Shown here: in pieces, positions 32,220 through 42,411 of the stretch | Layout of the letters: every line of letters starts with the position of its first letter | Numbering within the stretch: the stretch's first letter is position 1 | Assembly: GCF_014384805.1 (NCBI RefSeq) | Contig: NZ_JACRSS010000001.1 | Span: forward strand, 558,001-622,000 | DNA: 64,000 nucleotides | Direction of reading: 5' to 3' | From: Guopingia tenuis | GTDB lineage: Bacteria; Bacillota; Clostridia; Christensenellales; Christensenellaceae | The notes under the pieces: generated by a model | Databases searched by the model: none | Told to the model about the DNA's origin: nothing | The model's input: the letters and a program-made list of their open reading frames with translations, nothing else | Program-made: the position numbers and the translations under genes

Positions 32220-34004
32220 CTATCCGCGGATCAGGCAGTCCCGGCCCTTTCCAATCAGGTCACGGCGGCCTGCACGCAGCAGCGCCTTTTTCACAAGAGG
32301 ATAGTTTTCCGGCTTATTGAATTGCAAAAGTGCCCGCTGCATGGCGCGTTCCTCCCGGGATTTGGGAACATAGACCGGCTCCATCGTCAAAGGGTCAAGG
32401 CCGGTATAATACATGCAGGTGGAGAGGGACCCCGGCGTGGGATAAAAATCCTGGGCCTGGTCGGGAACAAACCCGCTCCTTTTTAAATATACCGCAAGCT
32501 CTATTGCGCAGGCAATAGTCGAGCCGGGGTGTGAAGCGATAAAGTAGGGAAGCACATACTGCTTTTTTCCCGCCTTGCGGCTGGCGGCCTCAAATTTTTG
32601 CACAAACCGCTCATATACGTCAAGATTCGGCTTTCCCATGAGGCGCAGAACCTCCGGCGCGCAGTGCTCGGGAGCCACCTTCAGCTCTCCGCTCACATGG
32701 TGCCGGGCCAGCTCCCGAATGAATTCGCCGCTCTTGTCTGCCATCACATAGTCATAGCGGATGCCCGAACGGATAAAGACCTTTTTCACCCCCGGGACCG
32801 CCCGCAGGGCCCGCAGCGTGGCGATATACCGCGAATGGTCCGCCTTCAGGTTTTTGCAGGGCGTTGGAGCCAGGCAGCGCCGATTTCGGCACATCCCCGC
32901 CGTTTTCGCCTTTTCACAGGGCAGGGAGAGGAAATTGGCCGTCGGCCCGCCCACATCATGGATATAGCCCTTAAAATCCTTTTTTCTCGTCAGCTCTTCC
33001 GCCTCGGCTACCAGGGATTCCTGGCTGCGGCTCTGAATATATTTTCCCTGGTGGAAAAATATTGAGCAGAAAGAACATCCCCCATAGCATCCCCGGGAGG
33101 ACACCAGGGAAAACTTGACCTCTTGAAGCGCCGGTATCGGCTCTTTATAGGAAGGGTGCGCCTCTTTCGTGAAGGGCAGGGAATAGACAAAATCCATCTC
33201 CTCGGTGGAAAGAGGCTCGGCCGGCGGATTCTGAATCACCACATGATCCCCATGGGGCTGCACCACCACTCGGCCCTGCCGGTAATCCTGCTCCAGATAC
33301 TGCATGCGGAAGGCCTCGGCATATTTTCTCTTATCCTTCTTCACCTCTTCAAAGGAAGGCGTCATGATTTTTTCTTCATAAACCCGGCTGTCGTCTTTGG
33401 CCCGATAGGCGGTTCCCCGGATATAGGTAATGTCGCCGATGGCGAGCCCGCTGTCCAGCGCCTCCGCCAGTTCCTTCAGGGGATGTTCTCCCATGCCATA
33501 CATCAAAAGATCCGCCGGCGCATCCTCGAGAATCGAGGGACGTACGGCGTTATCCCAATAGTCGTAATGAGCGAACCGCCGCAGGCTGGCCTCCACGCCG
33601 CCGATGGCGATGGGGACGTCGGGATAGGCCCGGCGCAGCATCTGGGTATAGACAATCGTCGCCCGTTTGGGCCGTCTCTGGGCTCCGCCGGGAGAATACA
33701 GATCCTTTTTCCGGGGCGCCTTGTTGGCGGTATAGCGGTTGACCATGGAATCCATGTTCCCGCCGGACACCAAAAAGGCCAGCCGCGGCCTTCCCAGGAC
33801 CTGATAGGCCCGAAGATCGCCGAAATTGGGCTGGCAGAGAAGCGCCACGCTATAGCCCAGCGCCTCCAGATAGCGCCCGATGAGCGCATTGGCAAAGGAG
33901 GGATGATCCACATAGGCGTCCGCGGATACCAAAATAAAATCCGGCTGCGCAATCCCCCGCTCCTGCAAGTCTTTCTTTGTCATAGGCAAAAAATCACTGT
34001 TCAT
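32220..34004 (-). CDS. YgiQ family radical SAM protein
   Basis: A 594-residue radical SAM protein of the YgiQ/UPF0313 family. The iron-sulphur motif C-x3-C-x2-C is in S-S-R-G-C-Y-G-G-C-S-F-C. An N-terminal B12-binding-like region carries G-G-V-E-A-S-L-R-R-F-A-H-Y-D-Y-W, a family signature. The C-terminal part has V-A-P-E-H-C and Q-D-F-Y-P-T-P-G-S. The biochemical role of the family is unknown. The ATG at 34004 lies almost exactly at the predicted transcription start, so the mRNA may be leaderless; ATG at 33983 is an alternative. Confidence 0.92.
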   Translation of the reverse strand: MNSDFLPMTKKDLQERGIAQPDFILVSADAYVDHPSFANALIGRYLEALGYSVALLCQPNFGDLRAYQVLGRPRLAFLVSGGNMDSMVNRYTANKAPRKKDLYSPGGAQRRPKRATIVYTQMLRRAYPDVPIAIGGVEASLRRFAHYDYWDNAVRPSILEDAPADLLMYGMGEHPLKELAEALDSGLAIGDITYIRGTAYRAKDDSRVYEEKIMTPSFEEVKKDKRKYAEAFRMQYLEQDYRQGRVVVQPHGDHVVIQNPPAEPLSTEEMDFVYSLPFTKEAHPSYKEPIPALQEVKFSLVSSRGCYGGCSFCSIFFHQGKYIQSRSQESLVAEAEELTRKKDFKGYIHDVGGPTANFLSLPCEKAKTAGMCRNRRCLAPTPCKNLKADHSRYIATLRALRAVPGVKKVFIRSGIRYDYVMADKSGEFIRELARHHVSGELKVAPEHCAPEVLRLMGKPNLDVYERFVQKFEAASRKAGKKQYVLPYFIASHPGSTIACAIELAVYLKRSGFVPDQAQDFYPTPGSLSTCMYYTGLDPLTMEPVYVPKSREERAMQRALLQFNKPENYPLVKKALLRAGRRDLIGKGRDCLIRG

Positions 34005-34010
34005 GCCTTC

Positions 34011-34038
34011 ATTATAGCAGGAGCGCGGGAAAGTGCAA
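34011..34038 (-). promoter_or_regulatory. promoter of the YgiQ-type gene
   Basis: Minus-strand -35 TTGCAC (34033-34038), 16-base spacer, perfect -10 TATAAT (34011-34016). The start codon is only seven bases past the -10 box. Confidence 0.7.
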
Positions 34039-34045
34039 GCCGGGC

Positions 34046-37000
34046 TCAGGCAAAGGTATAGCAGATTTCGTGGTCGGCGCCGTCGTCCCGCAGCTCAATG
34101 GGCGGCGATGCCTGTCCTCCCCGCTGAAGTGTGATGTGATAGCGGCTGGCGCCGAAGGTATAGGTCAGGGAAAACCCCTCCCATTCCTCGGGAACGCAGG
34201 GGGCAAAGGAGAGGTATCTTCCCCATTTTTTCATCCCCAGGATATAGGTGAGGGCGGCATGCAGCAGATAGGCGCTGCTTCCCGTATACCAGGTCCATCC
34301 GGCCCGCCCGGGGTCGCGTTCGGTGTAATAAACATCCGCGGCGACGGCATAGGGTTCCCCCTTATAGGTGAGCGCCTGGGCCTTGGACCGGGTATGGTTG
34401 ATGGGGTTGAGCATCTCAAACAGCTCAAATGCCTCGCTCTTTTTATTGAGCAGGCAGGCGGCGATAACGCCCCAGGCGGCGCCATGGGTATATTGCCCGC
34501 CGTTTTCCCGGACTCCCGGCGTATATCCCTTGATATACCCCGGGTCTTTTTCTGTCTTATCAAAGGCGGGATGCAGGAGGAGCAGCACTCCTTCCTTTTC
34601 CTTTTTCAGCCGCAGCAGGGCGTTTTCCATGGCCTGCCGGGCGCGCTCCGGGCTGGCTGCTCCGGAAATCACAGCCCATGCCTGAGAGATCAGGTCGATC
34701 TTGCATTCCTCGCCCGATGCGCTGCCAAGAGGCGTACCATCGTCAAAAAAGGCCCGGAGATACCATTCCCCATCCCAGGCATTTTCCTCAAGCGCCTCCT
34801 GGAGAGCCTCCTTGATCTCTTTGTATTCCGCGGCCTTCCGCTCCCGCTTTTCCTTTTGGAGCAGAGGGATCAGCTGGTCGAGAATATAATACAGGAAAAA
34901 TCCCAACCAGACGCTCTCTCCCTTTCCCTCTGCGCCCACGCGGTCCATGCCGTCGTTCCAGTCGCCGCCCTTCATCAGCGGCAGTCCGTGGCCGCCGAAA
35001 GCAGCCGCATGGTCCACCGCCCGCAGGATATGCTCCAACAACGGCTCACAAAGCGGGCTTGCAGAAAAGCTCTGATAGAGGTCATGCTGTCCCTCGGGGA
35101 TCTCCGCAGACGCCAGATAATGCGCCTTTTCAAAGAGAATCGTGTCGTCCCCGGTGACGCGGATATACTGCAGTGTCAGAAAGGCCAGGAACAGAAGGTC
35201 GTCCGACATATGCGTGCGCACGCCGATGGCCTCGGGGTGCCACCAGTGCAGAACGTCTCCCTCGGCAAACTGCCGGGACGCACAAAGAAGAATATGTTCC
35301 CGCACGCGCTCCGGCTCTATGAGCAGAAACGCCAGCATATCCTGGAGCTGATCCCGGAATCCCGTAGCTCCGCCGGATTGAAAATAGCCGGTTTTGGCGT
35401 CTACCCGGGAAGCGGCGGTCTGATAGAGCAGCCAGCCGTTGACCAGAGTGTCAAAGGAGGGAGAGGGCGTATGCACCCGGATTTTTTCCGTCAGTCTTTG
35501 ATAGGTATCCGGCGGCAGGGCGAGAGCGGCCCGGCGGGCATCCTCCCCCGCCGCTCCGCTTTCGCTCCAACCAAATACCAGAGGAATTTCCAGGCTTCGG
35601 CCCGCGGGAATATAAAATTCCGTGGAGAGCAGCAGATAGGGGTCCATCCCCGCCCCGGTTTTTCCCGAAAGCTCCGCGGCCCAGATGCCCGCCGGAAGCT
35701 CCTGCCCGAAGATTCCCAGAGCCTCCCCGGCATCCCCCGTTCCGTGGGTCCGGTATCCGGGAATGGCTGCATAGGCGCATCCCGGGATCCAGGGATTTAA
35801 GGGGGAATGGGCGCAGAGGGCGCCGTCCCGCCATTCGGTGACAATACCCCGCCGCTCGGCTTCGTTCTGTTCGCTGAGCATCGGCCGGATGCCATAGTAT
35901 ATCTTGAGCCTCCGTCCGCCGCCGGTATTCCGGATGGTCAAGCGGGTAACCTTGGCATCCTCCTTTTTTGGAACATAGACCTCCGCGTGGGTGGAAATCT
36001 CGCCGGCCGTATCAAACTCCGCCTTTCCAAAAGAGAAGCGGACGCTATAAGAATCCCGGCTCCATTCGCTGGGCAGGGGGAAGCAGTATTCCCCGGTGAC
36101 CGGATCGGCCAGGCAGACCCATTCGCTGGCCTTTTCCCAGGTGGGATCCGGGGCAAAGGGCGTCAGGCGGAACATCCGGCTGTTCTTCATCCAGGTATAG
36201 GACCAGCCGCCCGCCGTCACCACACTGCCAAAGCGCCCGTTGGTCAGAATATTGCTCCAGGGCCGCGGAAGCGGGTTGTCCGCATCTATTGTCATGATAT
36301 AGCTTGTGCCATCCGGCGAAAATCCGCCGAATCCGTTAAAGAACTGCAGCTCGCCGGCGGCAGGCGCCTGATTGCCCATAGGGCTGGGCTGCACCCGCCG
36401 GGCCGGATAAATCCCGGGGGCCGCCTGCAACTGCCTTTTCAGACTTTTTCCCGCAAAAACTACCATTCCGGCCGCCGCCAACAGCGTATTCACCAGGACT
36501 GGGGCGCAGGTATTTTTCACCAGAACGCGGATCCCCTCGATATTTTCCTGTAAATAGCCGAGATTTTTCCCCAGCAGGGCCACAATATCCGCATCCAGGC
36601 CGCGGACCCGCCAATATTCCGCCACCCGCTTATATTCCTTCAGAGCAATTTCCTCTTCCCGGCCCGGCAGCTCCAGAACCAGCAGCGGCTTCTCACCGGA
36701 AATTCCCAGGGCATAAAGCTCCTGGCGGTTTCCCGCCCGCCGGATTGCCTCTGCCTGGTTTTCTTTCCAGTTCCCGCTATGCAGAACACGGGCGGCCAGT
36801 TTTTCATAGAGAAGCGCCGTGCGGAAAGAGAACCCCACATACTGCAAATGCGCCTGATCCAGCGTCTCCGCCATTTCAAAGGCCAGTCGGCGGGCATCCT
36901 CGCCGGCAAGCCGCCGCATCTCTGCCGCCAGAACATCCCGATCCTCTCCATAGCCCAGATGCAGGTGGAATTCCCGCTTTTCCCCGGGAGCCAGGACGAT

Positions 37001-40000
37001 GCTTGTCTGACAGGCCAGGATGGGATGGATCACTCCGCCATCACCTCCGTTCATCACAAAGGGATGACGCATAAACTCCGCCCGATCCGTCTCAAATTCC
37101 AAGGGTTCGTCGCCGCAGACCGGATATATGGCCAGATATTTTTCCGAAATTTCGTCATAGCGGCCCCGGCGCCGGGCAACCGCCATTCCCTCTTCCAGTT
37201 TTGTATCAATAAACAGTTCGGAGAATGCAGGATGGGAAATATAGTCTCTTTCCGGGCAGAGAAGGGGCACGGCCGACGCCGCGATGGTGATTCGCTTTTC
37301 TTCTTCGCTTGTGTTCTGAATGCACAGACTGTGTATCTCCATGGGCAGAGAAGGATGAACGCACACTTCCCGGGTCAGGCAGAATCCCTCCATTCGCTTT
37401 TCGTACTGCACCTTTCCCACCTGGAACGTAGTCAGAAAGTCCCCCTCGCCGTCGCAGCAGGCGTCGATCACCCGGTCTCCCTCCCGGATTTTGAAAGAAA
37501 TTCCCTCTCGGGTCATGCAGGTTTCGCCGATGCTCCCCAGGCAGCGTCCCATGGCGTCCGCCCGCAGGAGATATTGTCCGTTGGAGAGCAGCCGGCTGTT
37601 CCATGGATCCGTCAGTGGGTTGAATGTCTCCCGGTATTCCTCCTGCCGCCGGGGCTTTTTCCGGGAAGTTTTCTCCTCGGGGCTTACATTGCGGATGACA
37701 ATGTTGCGCGGCGGAATCTTTTCCTTTAGGAGAATATCAAAGGCGCGGACGGCGCTGCTGGCATAAAAATCCCGGCGGATGCGGTCCTGCATCCGAAAAT
37801 TGGCCAGAGCCACCAGCGACATCCCCTGGTGATGCGCCATAAAGCTGCGCACCACCTTTCCGCCTGGCCCGCCCCGGTCGGTATAGTCGACGGCCTCATA
37901 AAAACCGTATTTTCCATAAGCCCCTTCCCCGCGCAGGCGTTCCAGATTGCGGATGGCGTCCTCTGGCGCCGTACGCATCATAAGGAACGTGGCATACGGC
38001 GCTATCACCTTCTGCCCCAGGCTGCTGCTCAGGCCCAGCTTGGGCACGCCAAAGGCCTTATATTGATAATAGAGATCCCGGTCAAAGGCATAGTAGCCAG
38101 ATTCCGAAATGCCAAACGGTAGTTTTTTGGCAAAGCTTTTCTGGGCCGCCACTACGCCCTGGGCCGTTTCCCCAAGAAGCGTCCCCGGATAGGCCGGCAT
38201 CAACAGGGCGGGCATGAAGTATTCAAACATCGTTCCGCTCCAGCTGATGAGCGCCCGGAGTGTACCCAGATTGATCAGCGGCCGCGCCATGGCAAACCAA
38301 TGCTCGGCAGGAACATCTCCCTTGGCGATGGCAATAAAGCTGGCCTGCCGGATCTCCGAGGCAAAAAGATCATAATAATTTTCCGAAAGCTGCTCTTCCG
38401 GCAGACTTATGCCGATATGAAACAGCTTGCTGGCGGGGTTATAGAGCGGCGCAAAATCCATGGCGTCAAACAGCGCCTGCAAACGCCGGCACAGTTCTTC
38501 GGCCGCTTCTGCCGGGCCGCTGTCCCCGTCATCCTCCGCTTCCATCCTCTCCAGCATCCGCCAAAAGGGCTGAAAGCATTTGTCCATGAGCCGCGGCATG
38601 GATTTCGCCCGGAGCTGCTCCAGAAATTCCGTAAAATCCCCGGCGTCTATCCTATCCCGGCCCAAATACGTTTCCGCCAGACGGCAGACCCCGCCGTCGT
38701 CCTTCTGCTTCGCCTTTTCCATGCACATGCCGATAGTCTCCCGGAAAGCCTGCATCCGGCGGCGATAATCCGGCGTCTCTCCCGCAATCCGCCGCAGGCC
38801 GCCCTGGGCCGCCAGCAGATAGCAGGCCAGGTTGCCGCTGTCCACGGAAGAGACGTATTTGGGTTCCAGCGGTTCCAGACTGGGCAGCTTGACCCAGTTG
38901 AGCATATGCCCATGCCATTTTTCCATCCGCTCCAGCGCAGCGGTGATCTTTTCCGTCCGCTCCAGCAGCGTCTTTTTTCCGATATATCCGCAGTCATAGG
39001 CGCATATGCCCGCAATGAGGGAATAGGCGACATTGGTGGGCGACGTCCGCTGGGCCGGCGGCCGCGGCGGCGCAAACTGGACGTTATCCGGGCTGATCAT
39101 CGTCCTTCGGTCAGCCGTCTCGTCAAAAAATCGCCAGATCCGGCAGGCCGCATCGCCCAAAAATTCCTCTTCCTCCCGGCGCAGCCTGGGCTGCCTCTCC
39201 TCCAGCGGCAGGCTCAAAAAATAGGCCAGAAAAGGCGCCGCCAAAAACAGGATCCCGATGGCCAGCGAATAAAAGAAAAAGTTAAATCCGCAGAAGGCGT
39301 CGAACATCACCTGGAAAACGCCGAATACCGGGGCAAACCACATGGCACGGTAATACGCCGAAAGCCGCCCGGCGTCCCGGCGCTCCGCCTGGTCGGCCGT
39401 CGTCCATTCCAGCATGTTTTTATGGGAAACATGCATCCGCCAGAGGGCGCGGCAGATGGCGTCGGCCCGCAGGGCGCAGGAATAGGGCAACAGACAGAAA
39501 TTGATGACCCCTTGGAGAAGCGTGGTTTTCCCTTCCAGCCAGGCGTCCCGGAGCGTCGCCCCTTTGCCCACATTTTTCAGCAGCTCGTTGATCCCCCGGT
39601 TGAAATTGCTGATGGGTTCAAAAAACCAGGGCAGCAGCGCCAGAATCTCCGCGATCAGGCAGATATATCCCCCCGCCCAAAAGCCAAAGGGAATGAGCAG
39701 CAGGCTCAGAATGGGAACCAGACTCCGAAAGAGGTTTTCCCATATTTTAAATTTCGTCAGAAAGCCCAGGGGATTGGAAACGCTCTCCCCTGCCTCGTTT
39801 TTCACCCGCCGCCGCAGCCATGGCGCCGTCTGCCAGTCGCCGCGGGTCCAGCGGTGGTCCCGTTTTCCGGCAGACAGGACGGTTTTGGGCAGGCCGTCCT
39901 CCACCCGCACATCCGACATGAGGCCCGCCCGGAGATATCCCCCTTCCAAAAGGTCATGGCTGAGGACAGTTTCCGCGGGGAACCGCCCCTTCAGCAGGCG

Positions 40001-42004
40001 GTTATATATCTCCAGGTCAAAGATCCCCTTGCCGGTATAGGTAGCTTCGTCAAACAGATCCTGATACAGCTCGGAAACCGGCGCGGAATAGCTGTCCATT
40101 CCCGCCCGCCCGGCGAAAATTTCCGTATACGGCGTCTGCCTGGCCGCCACGACATCCACGTCCACCATAGGCAGCAGCAGGGCATGACCCCGGGTCACGA
40201 TCCCCCGTTCTTCGTCCACCTGCGGCCGGTTGGCCGGATGCAGCATGCCGCCGATGAGCTTTTTCGCGGCCCCGGGATTCAGCTGGGTGTCTGCATCCAG
40301 CGTGATGACATAGCGTATGCCCTGGGGAACCCCGGAAATGGCAGCATATTCTTCCTCTGCTTCTCCCAGCAGCAGTGAGCAGAGCGCCAAAAGCGCCCCG
40401 CGTTTGCGTTCCCTTCCCGCATAGCGCCCCGCCCGGTTTTTTATGGGCTTCCGTTCAAAAAAGAAAAATTTTTTCCCGTAAATGCCGTTGAGCCGTTCCA
40501 CCTCCAAAAGAGTGGCCCGGCGGATCTCCTCTCCCCCGGGCGGCTCGGGATTCTCTCCGTCCGGCATATCTCCAAACAGGGCAAACAGCAAATTGTCTCC
40601 CCGGTTGGCCAGGCTGTATTCCTCCAGCCGGGCCAGCTGCGCCAGGGTGCCCTTTTGATCCGTCAGCAAAGTGGGAACCACCACCAGCGTCCGGGCATCA
40701 TCCGGGATCTCATCCACCCGGATCCTGGGGATCATCCGGGGAGGATTATGCTTTAAAAGCAGCCGGGAAAAATAGCTCCCCAGAATATATTTATAGGGGA
40801 TAAACGACAAAAGGGCCATTCCGATTCCCAGAGCCACCGTCCGGTCACAAAGCCATCCCGTGAGAACGGCAGCCAGGGCCGGGAGGATATAGTGCGTGAG
40901 CAGCAGCAGGTCTTCGGGTTTTTTCCGCTTATCGGGAAGATGAAAGCTGGCCGCCAGCTCACTAGCGCCGTCGCCCAGAATATACCAGGAAAGGTCTTTT
41001 CCCGATTCCCCGGCCAGCCGGACCGCCCGGCGCGCCACTACGTTTTCTTTGAGCTTCCATTTCTTTGCCAGCCGCTCCACTTGCATTATGTAGTAATCCC
41101 GGGAGGGATCGTCCATATGAGCAAATACATCGTCTTCCATCAGAATGGCAAAGGTGCGGGAGAGTCCGGTTACCAGCTGCCGCCGGTCCAGGGTCGCAAG
41201 GTTTTTCAAAGAATTCACACTGTCCCGCATGATGTTTTTCAGCTGCATCCGCTTGATATGTTCCGCCCGGACCGCTTCCTCCACTGTGGTATCGTGCATC
41301 GCCAGAAGGCTGAGAATTTCCTCCCGGACTCCTTCTTTTTCCCGTTCCCTGCCCAGCCGTTCCCAAAGCATTTCCAAAAGCGCGCTGTTTTCCTTCTGTT
41401 CCCGGTCCAATGTTTCGGAAAGCGGGCTTCCTCCGCTGATTTTCTTTGCAGCTTCCGCGGCCTCCCGGCGGGTTTGGATCATATCCTGCATATATTCCAC
41501 CGCCGTCGCCAGCAGCCGCAGGATTGCGGCCTTGACATATTCCACAAAGGCCAGCAGCTCCCGGACAGAAAGCGGCTTCAGCTCCTGATAGGCTTCCAGA
41601 AAAACCGTAATCTTTTCATGGGAAACGTTGCCCTGGGAAAGCTCCGCCAGCGATTCGGCCAAGGCGGAGATCCGCGTCCGCCCGGCGTATTCCCCCCGCT
41701 CCATCACCGGCGCCGGGGCCAATACGATATCATAGTAGGCAATATCCAGCTCCCGCAGGGTTTTCTCCAAAATATAATAGTTATCCCGGAACCAGGCGGC
41801 TGCCGGGAAATCAGCCTCCATCTCCCGGGTGATCTCCTTTTTTGCCCTGAGAAAAATCGCTTCCTCCTGCGCCAGATCTCCGATTCGGCGTTTGCGCGCC
41901 TGAATATTGGGAATCAGCGCCAGAGCGCGGCCGCGTTCAGCCAGCCCCTCCAAATCCGCGCCTTCAAAAAACAATCCCATTTTATGATAGGTATGATGCT
42001 GCAT
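34046..42004 (-). CDS. cyclic beta-1,2-glucan synthase-like giant membrane enzyme (GT84-GH94)
   Basis: A 2652-residue multidomain enzyme with the layout of NdvB/ChvB-type cyclic beta-1,2-glucan synthases. An N-terminal soluble region (1-365) is followed by membrane helices (about 370-420). The GT84 glycosyltransferase (about 440-740) has L-D-A-D-T-Q (D-x-D), S-H-D-L-L-E-G and R-W-T-R-G-D-W-Q (Q/R-W-like site). More helices follow (about 755-940), then a glucoamylase-like/DUF3131 region (about 950-1450). GH94 N-terminal and catalytic parts follow, with the general acid in G-G-D-W-N-D-G-M-D near residue 2350. ATG 42004 has GGGGAG. It would polymerise UDP-glucose and cyclise by transglycosylation. 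The product is inferred. It lies between a promoter-bearing intergenic region and the YgiQ-type gene, 42 bases away. Confidence 0.9.
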   Translation of the reverse strand: MQHHTYHKMGLFFEGADLEGLAERGRALALIPNIQARKRRIGDLAQEEAIFLRAKKEITREMEADFPAAAWFRDNYYILEKTLRELDIAYYDIVLAPAPVMERGEYAGRTRISALAESLAELSQGNVSHEKITVFLEAYQELKPLSVRELLAFVEYVKAAILRLLATAVEYMQDMIQTRREAAEAAKKISGGSPLSETLDREQKENSALLEMLWERLGREREKEGVREEILSLLAMHDTTVEEAVRAEHIKRMQLKNIMRDSVNSLKNLATLDRRQLVTGLSRTFAILMEDDVFAHMDDPSRDYYIMQVERLAKKWKLKENVVARRAVRLAGESGKDLSWYILGDGASELAASFHLPDKRKKPEDLLLLTHYILPALAAVLTGWLCDRTVALGIGMALLSFIPYKYILGSYFSRLLLKHNPPRMIPRIRVDEIPDDARTLVVVPTLLTDQKGTLAQLARLEEYSLANRGDNLLFALFGDMPDGENPEPPGGEEIRRATLLEVERLNGIYGKKFFFFERKPIKNRAGRYAGRERKRGALLALCSLLLGEAEEEYAAISGVPQGIRYVITLDADTQLNPGAAKKLIGGMLHPANRPQVDEERGIVTRGHALLLPMVDVDVVAARQTPYTEIFAGRAGMDSYSAPVSELYQDLFDEATYTGKGIFDLEIYNRLLKGRFPAETVLSHDLLEGGYLRAGLMSDVRVEDGLPKTVLSAGKRDHRWTRGDWQTAPWLRRRVKNEAGESVSNPLGFLTKFKIWENLFRSLVPILSLLLIPFGFWAGGYICLIAEILALLPWFFEPISNFNRGINELLKNVGKGATLRDAWLEGKTTLLQGVINFCLLPYSCALRADAICRALWRMHVSHKNMLEWTTADQAERRDAGRLSAYYRAMWFAPVFGVFQVMFDAFCGFNFFFYSLAIGILFLAAPFLAYFLSLPLEERQPRLRREEEEFLGDAACRIWRFFDETADRRTMISPDNVQFAPPRPPAQRTSPTNVAYSLIAGICAYDCGYIGKKTLLERTEKITAALERMEKWHGHMLNWVKLPSLEPLEPKYVSSVDSGNLACYLLAAQGGLRRIAGETPDYRRRMQAFRETIGMCMEKAKQKDDGGVCRLAETYLGRDRIDAGDFTEFLEQLRAKSMPRLMDKCFQPFWRMLERMEAEDDGDSGPAEAAEELCRRLQALFDAMDFAPLYNPASKLFHIGISLPEEQLSENYYDLFASEIRQASFIAIAKGDVPAEHWFAMARPLINLGTLRALISWSGTMFEYFMPALLMPAYPGTLLGETAQGVVAAQKSFAKKLPFGISESGYYAFDRDLYYQYKAFGVPKLGLSSSLGQKVIAPYATFLMMRTAPEDAIRNLERLRGEGAYGKYGFYEAVDYTDRGGPGGKVVRSFMAHHQGMSLVALANFRMQDRIRRDFYASSAVRAFDILLKEKIPPRNIVIRNVSPEEKTSRKKPRRQEEYRETFNPLTDPWNSRLLSNGQYLLRADAMGRCLGSIGETCMTREGISFKIREGDRVIDACCDGEGDFLTTFQVGKVQYEKRMEGFCLTREVCVHPSLPMEIHSLCIQNTSEEEKRITIAASAVPLLCPERDYISHPAFSELFIDTKLEEGMAVARRRGRYDEISEKYLAIYPVCGDEPLEFETDRAEFMRHPFVMNGGDGGVIHPILACQTSIVLAPGEKREFHLHLGYGEDRDVLAAEMRRLAGEDARRLAFEMAETLDQAHLQYVGFSFRTALLYEKLAARVLHSGNWKENQAEAIRRAGNRQELYALGISGEKPLLVLELPGREEEIALKEYKRVAEYWRVRGLDADIVALLGKNLGYLQENIEGIRVLVKNTCAPVLVNTLLAAAGMVVFAGKSLKRQLQAAPGIYPARRVQPSPMGNQAPAAGELQFFNGFGGFSPDGTSYIMTIDADNPLPRPWSNILTNGRFGSVVTAGGWSYTWMKNSRMFRLTPFAPDPTWEKASEWVCLADPVTGEYCFPLPSEWSRDSYSVRFSFGKAEFDTAGEISTHAEVYVPKKEDAKVTRLTIRNTGGGRRLKIYYGIRPMLSEQNEAERRGIVTEWRDGALCAHSPLNPWIPGCAYAAIPGYRTHGTGDAGEALGIFGQELPAGIWAAELSGKTGAGMDPYLLLSTEFYIPAGRSLEIPLVFGWSESGAAGEDARRAALALPPDTYQRLTEKIRVHTPSPSFDTLVNGWLLYQTAASRVDAKTGYFQSGGATGFRDQLQDMLAFLLIEPERVREHILLCASRQFAEGDVLHWWHPEAIGVRTHMSDDLLFLAFLTLQYIRVTGDDTILFEKAHYLASAEIPEGQHDLYQSFSASPLCEPLLEHILRAVDHAAAFGGHGLPLMKGGDWNDGMDRVGAEGKGESVWLGFFLYYILDQLIPLLQKEKRERKAAEYKEIKEALQEALEENAWDGEWYLRAFFDDGTPLGSASGEECKIDLISQAWAVISGAASPERARQAMENALLRLKKEKEGVLLLLHPAFDKTEKDPGYIKGYTPGVRENGGQYTHGAAWGVIAACLLNKKSEAFELFEMLNPINHTRSKAQALTYKGEPYAVAADVYYTERDPGRAGWTWYTGSSAYLLHAALTYILGMKKWGRYLSFAPCVPEEWEGFSLTYTFGASRYHITLQRGGQASPPIELRDDGADHEICYTFA

Positions 42005-42019
42005 TGCACACTCCCCCAT

Positions 42020-42324
42020 TTTTCAAATACTCCCATCAGTATCTGCATTTTTGGCGGAAACATGCGCATTGATATGGGATAAATTGTTAGATTGCAAATA
42101 AAAACACCATCCTGAATTCCCTCTGCATTGCGGGAACCGAAAAAACAGGTTCCCAAAAATTAGACGTACACAGGGTTTGTTTGTTTGATAAAACGGTTCC
42201 TGCTGTATTCGCTTCATTTCATAGCAAAAAATATTTTGGTTTTTCGGGCGTTCGAGGGATCCGGTTTTATAAAAGCCTGCCACAGCTTGAAAAATATTTT
42301 CTATCCCGGAATCCGGGTAGGTTC
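42020..42324. other. divergent intergenic region between the glucan synthase and the GntR gene
   Basis: About 300 bases, rather AT-rich, without a gene. It must hold the promoter for the leftward glucan synthase. A weak TTGCAA, 17 bases, TATCAA pair can be read on the minus strand near 42070-42100. No strong repeat stands out. Confidence 0.45.
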
Positions 42325-42353
42325 TTGCATTTTCCCCGCAAAACCGCTATACT
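42325..42353 (+). promoter_or_regulatory. promoter of the GntR regulator
   Basis: -35 TTGCAT (42325-42330), 17-base spacer, -10 TATACT (42348-42353). An AT-rich, partly symmetric stretch overlaps the predicted transcription start (42358-42376) and could be an autoregulatory site. Confidence 0.75.
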
Positions 42354-42411
42354 GTTTCTATAGTCATTATAACGATATATGGTGTTTTTCCATTTTTCCG
42401 GAGGAAATCTC

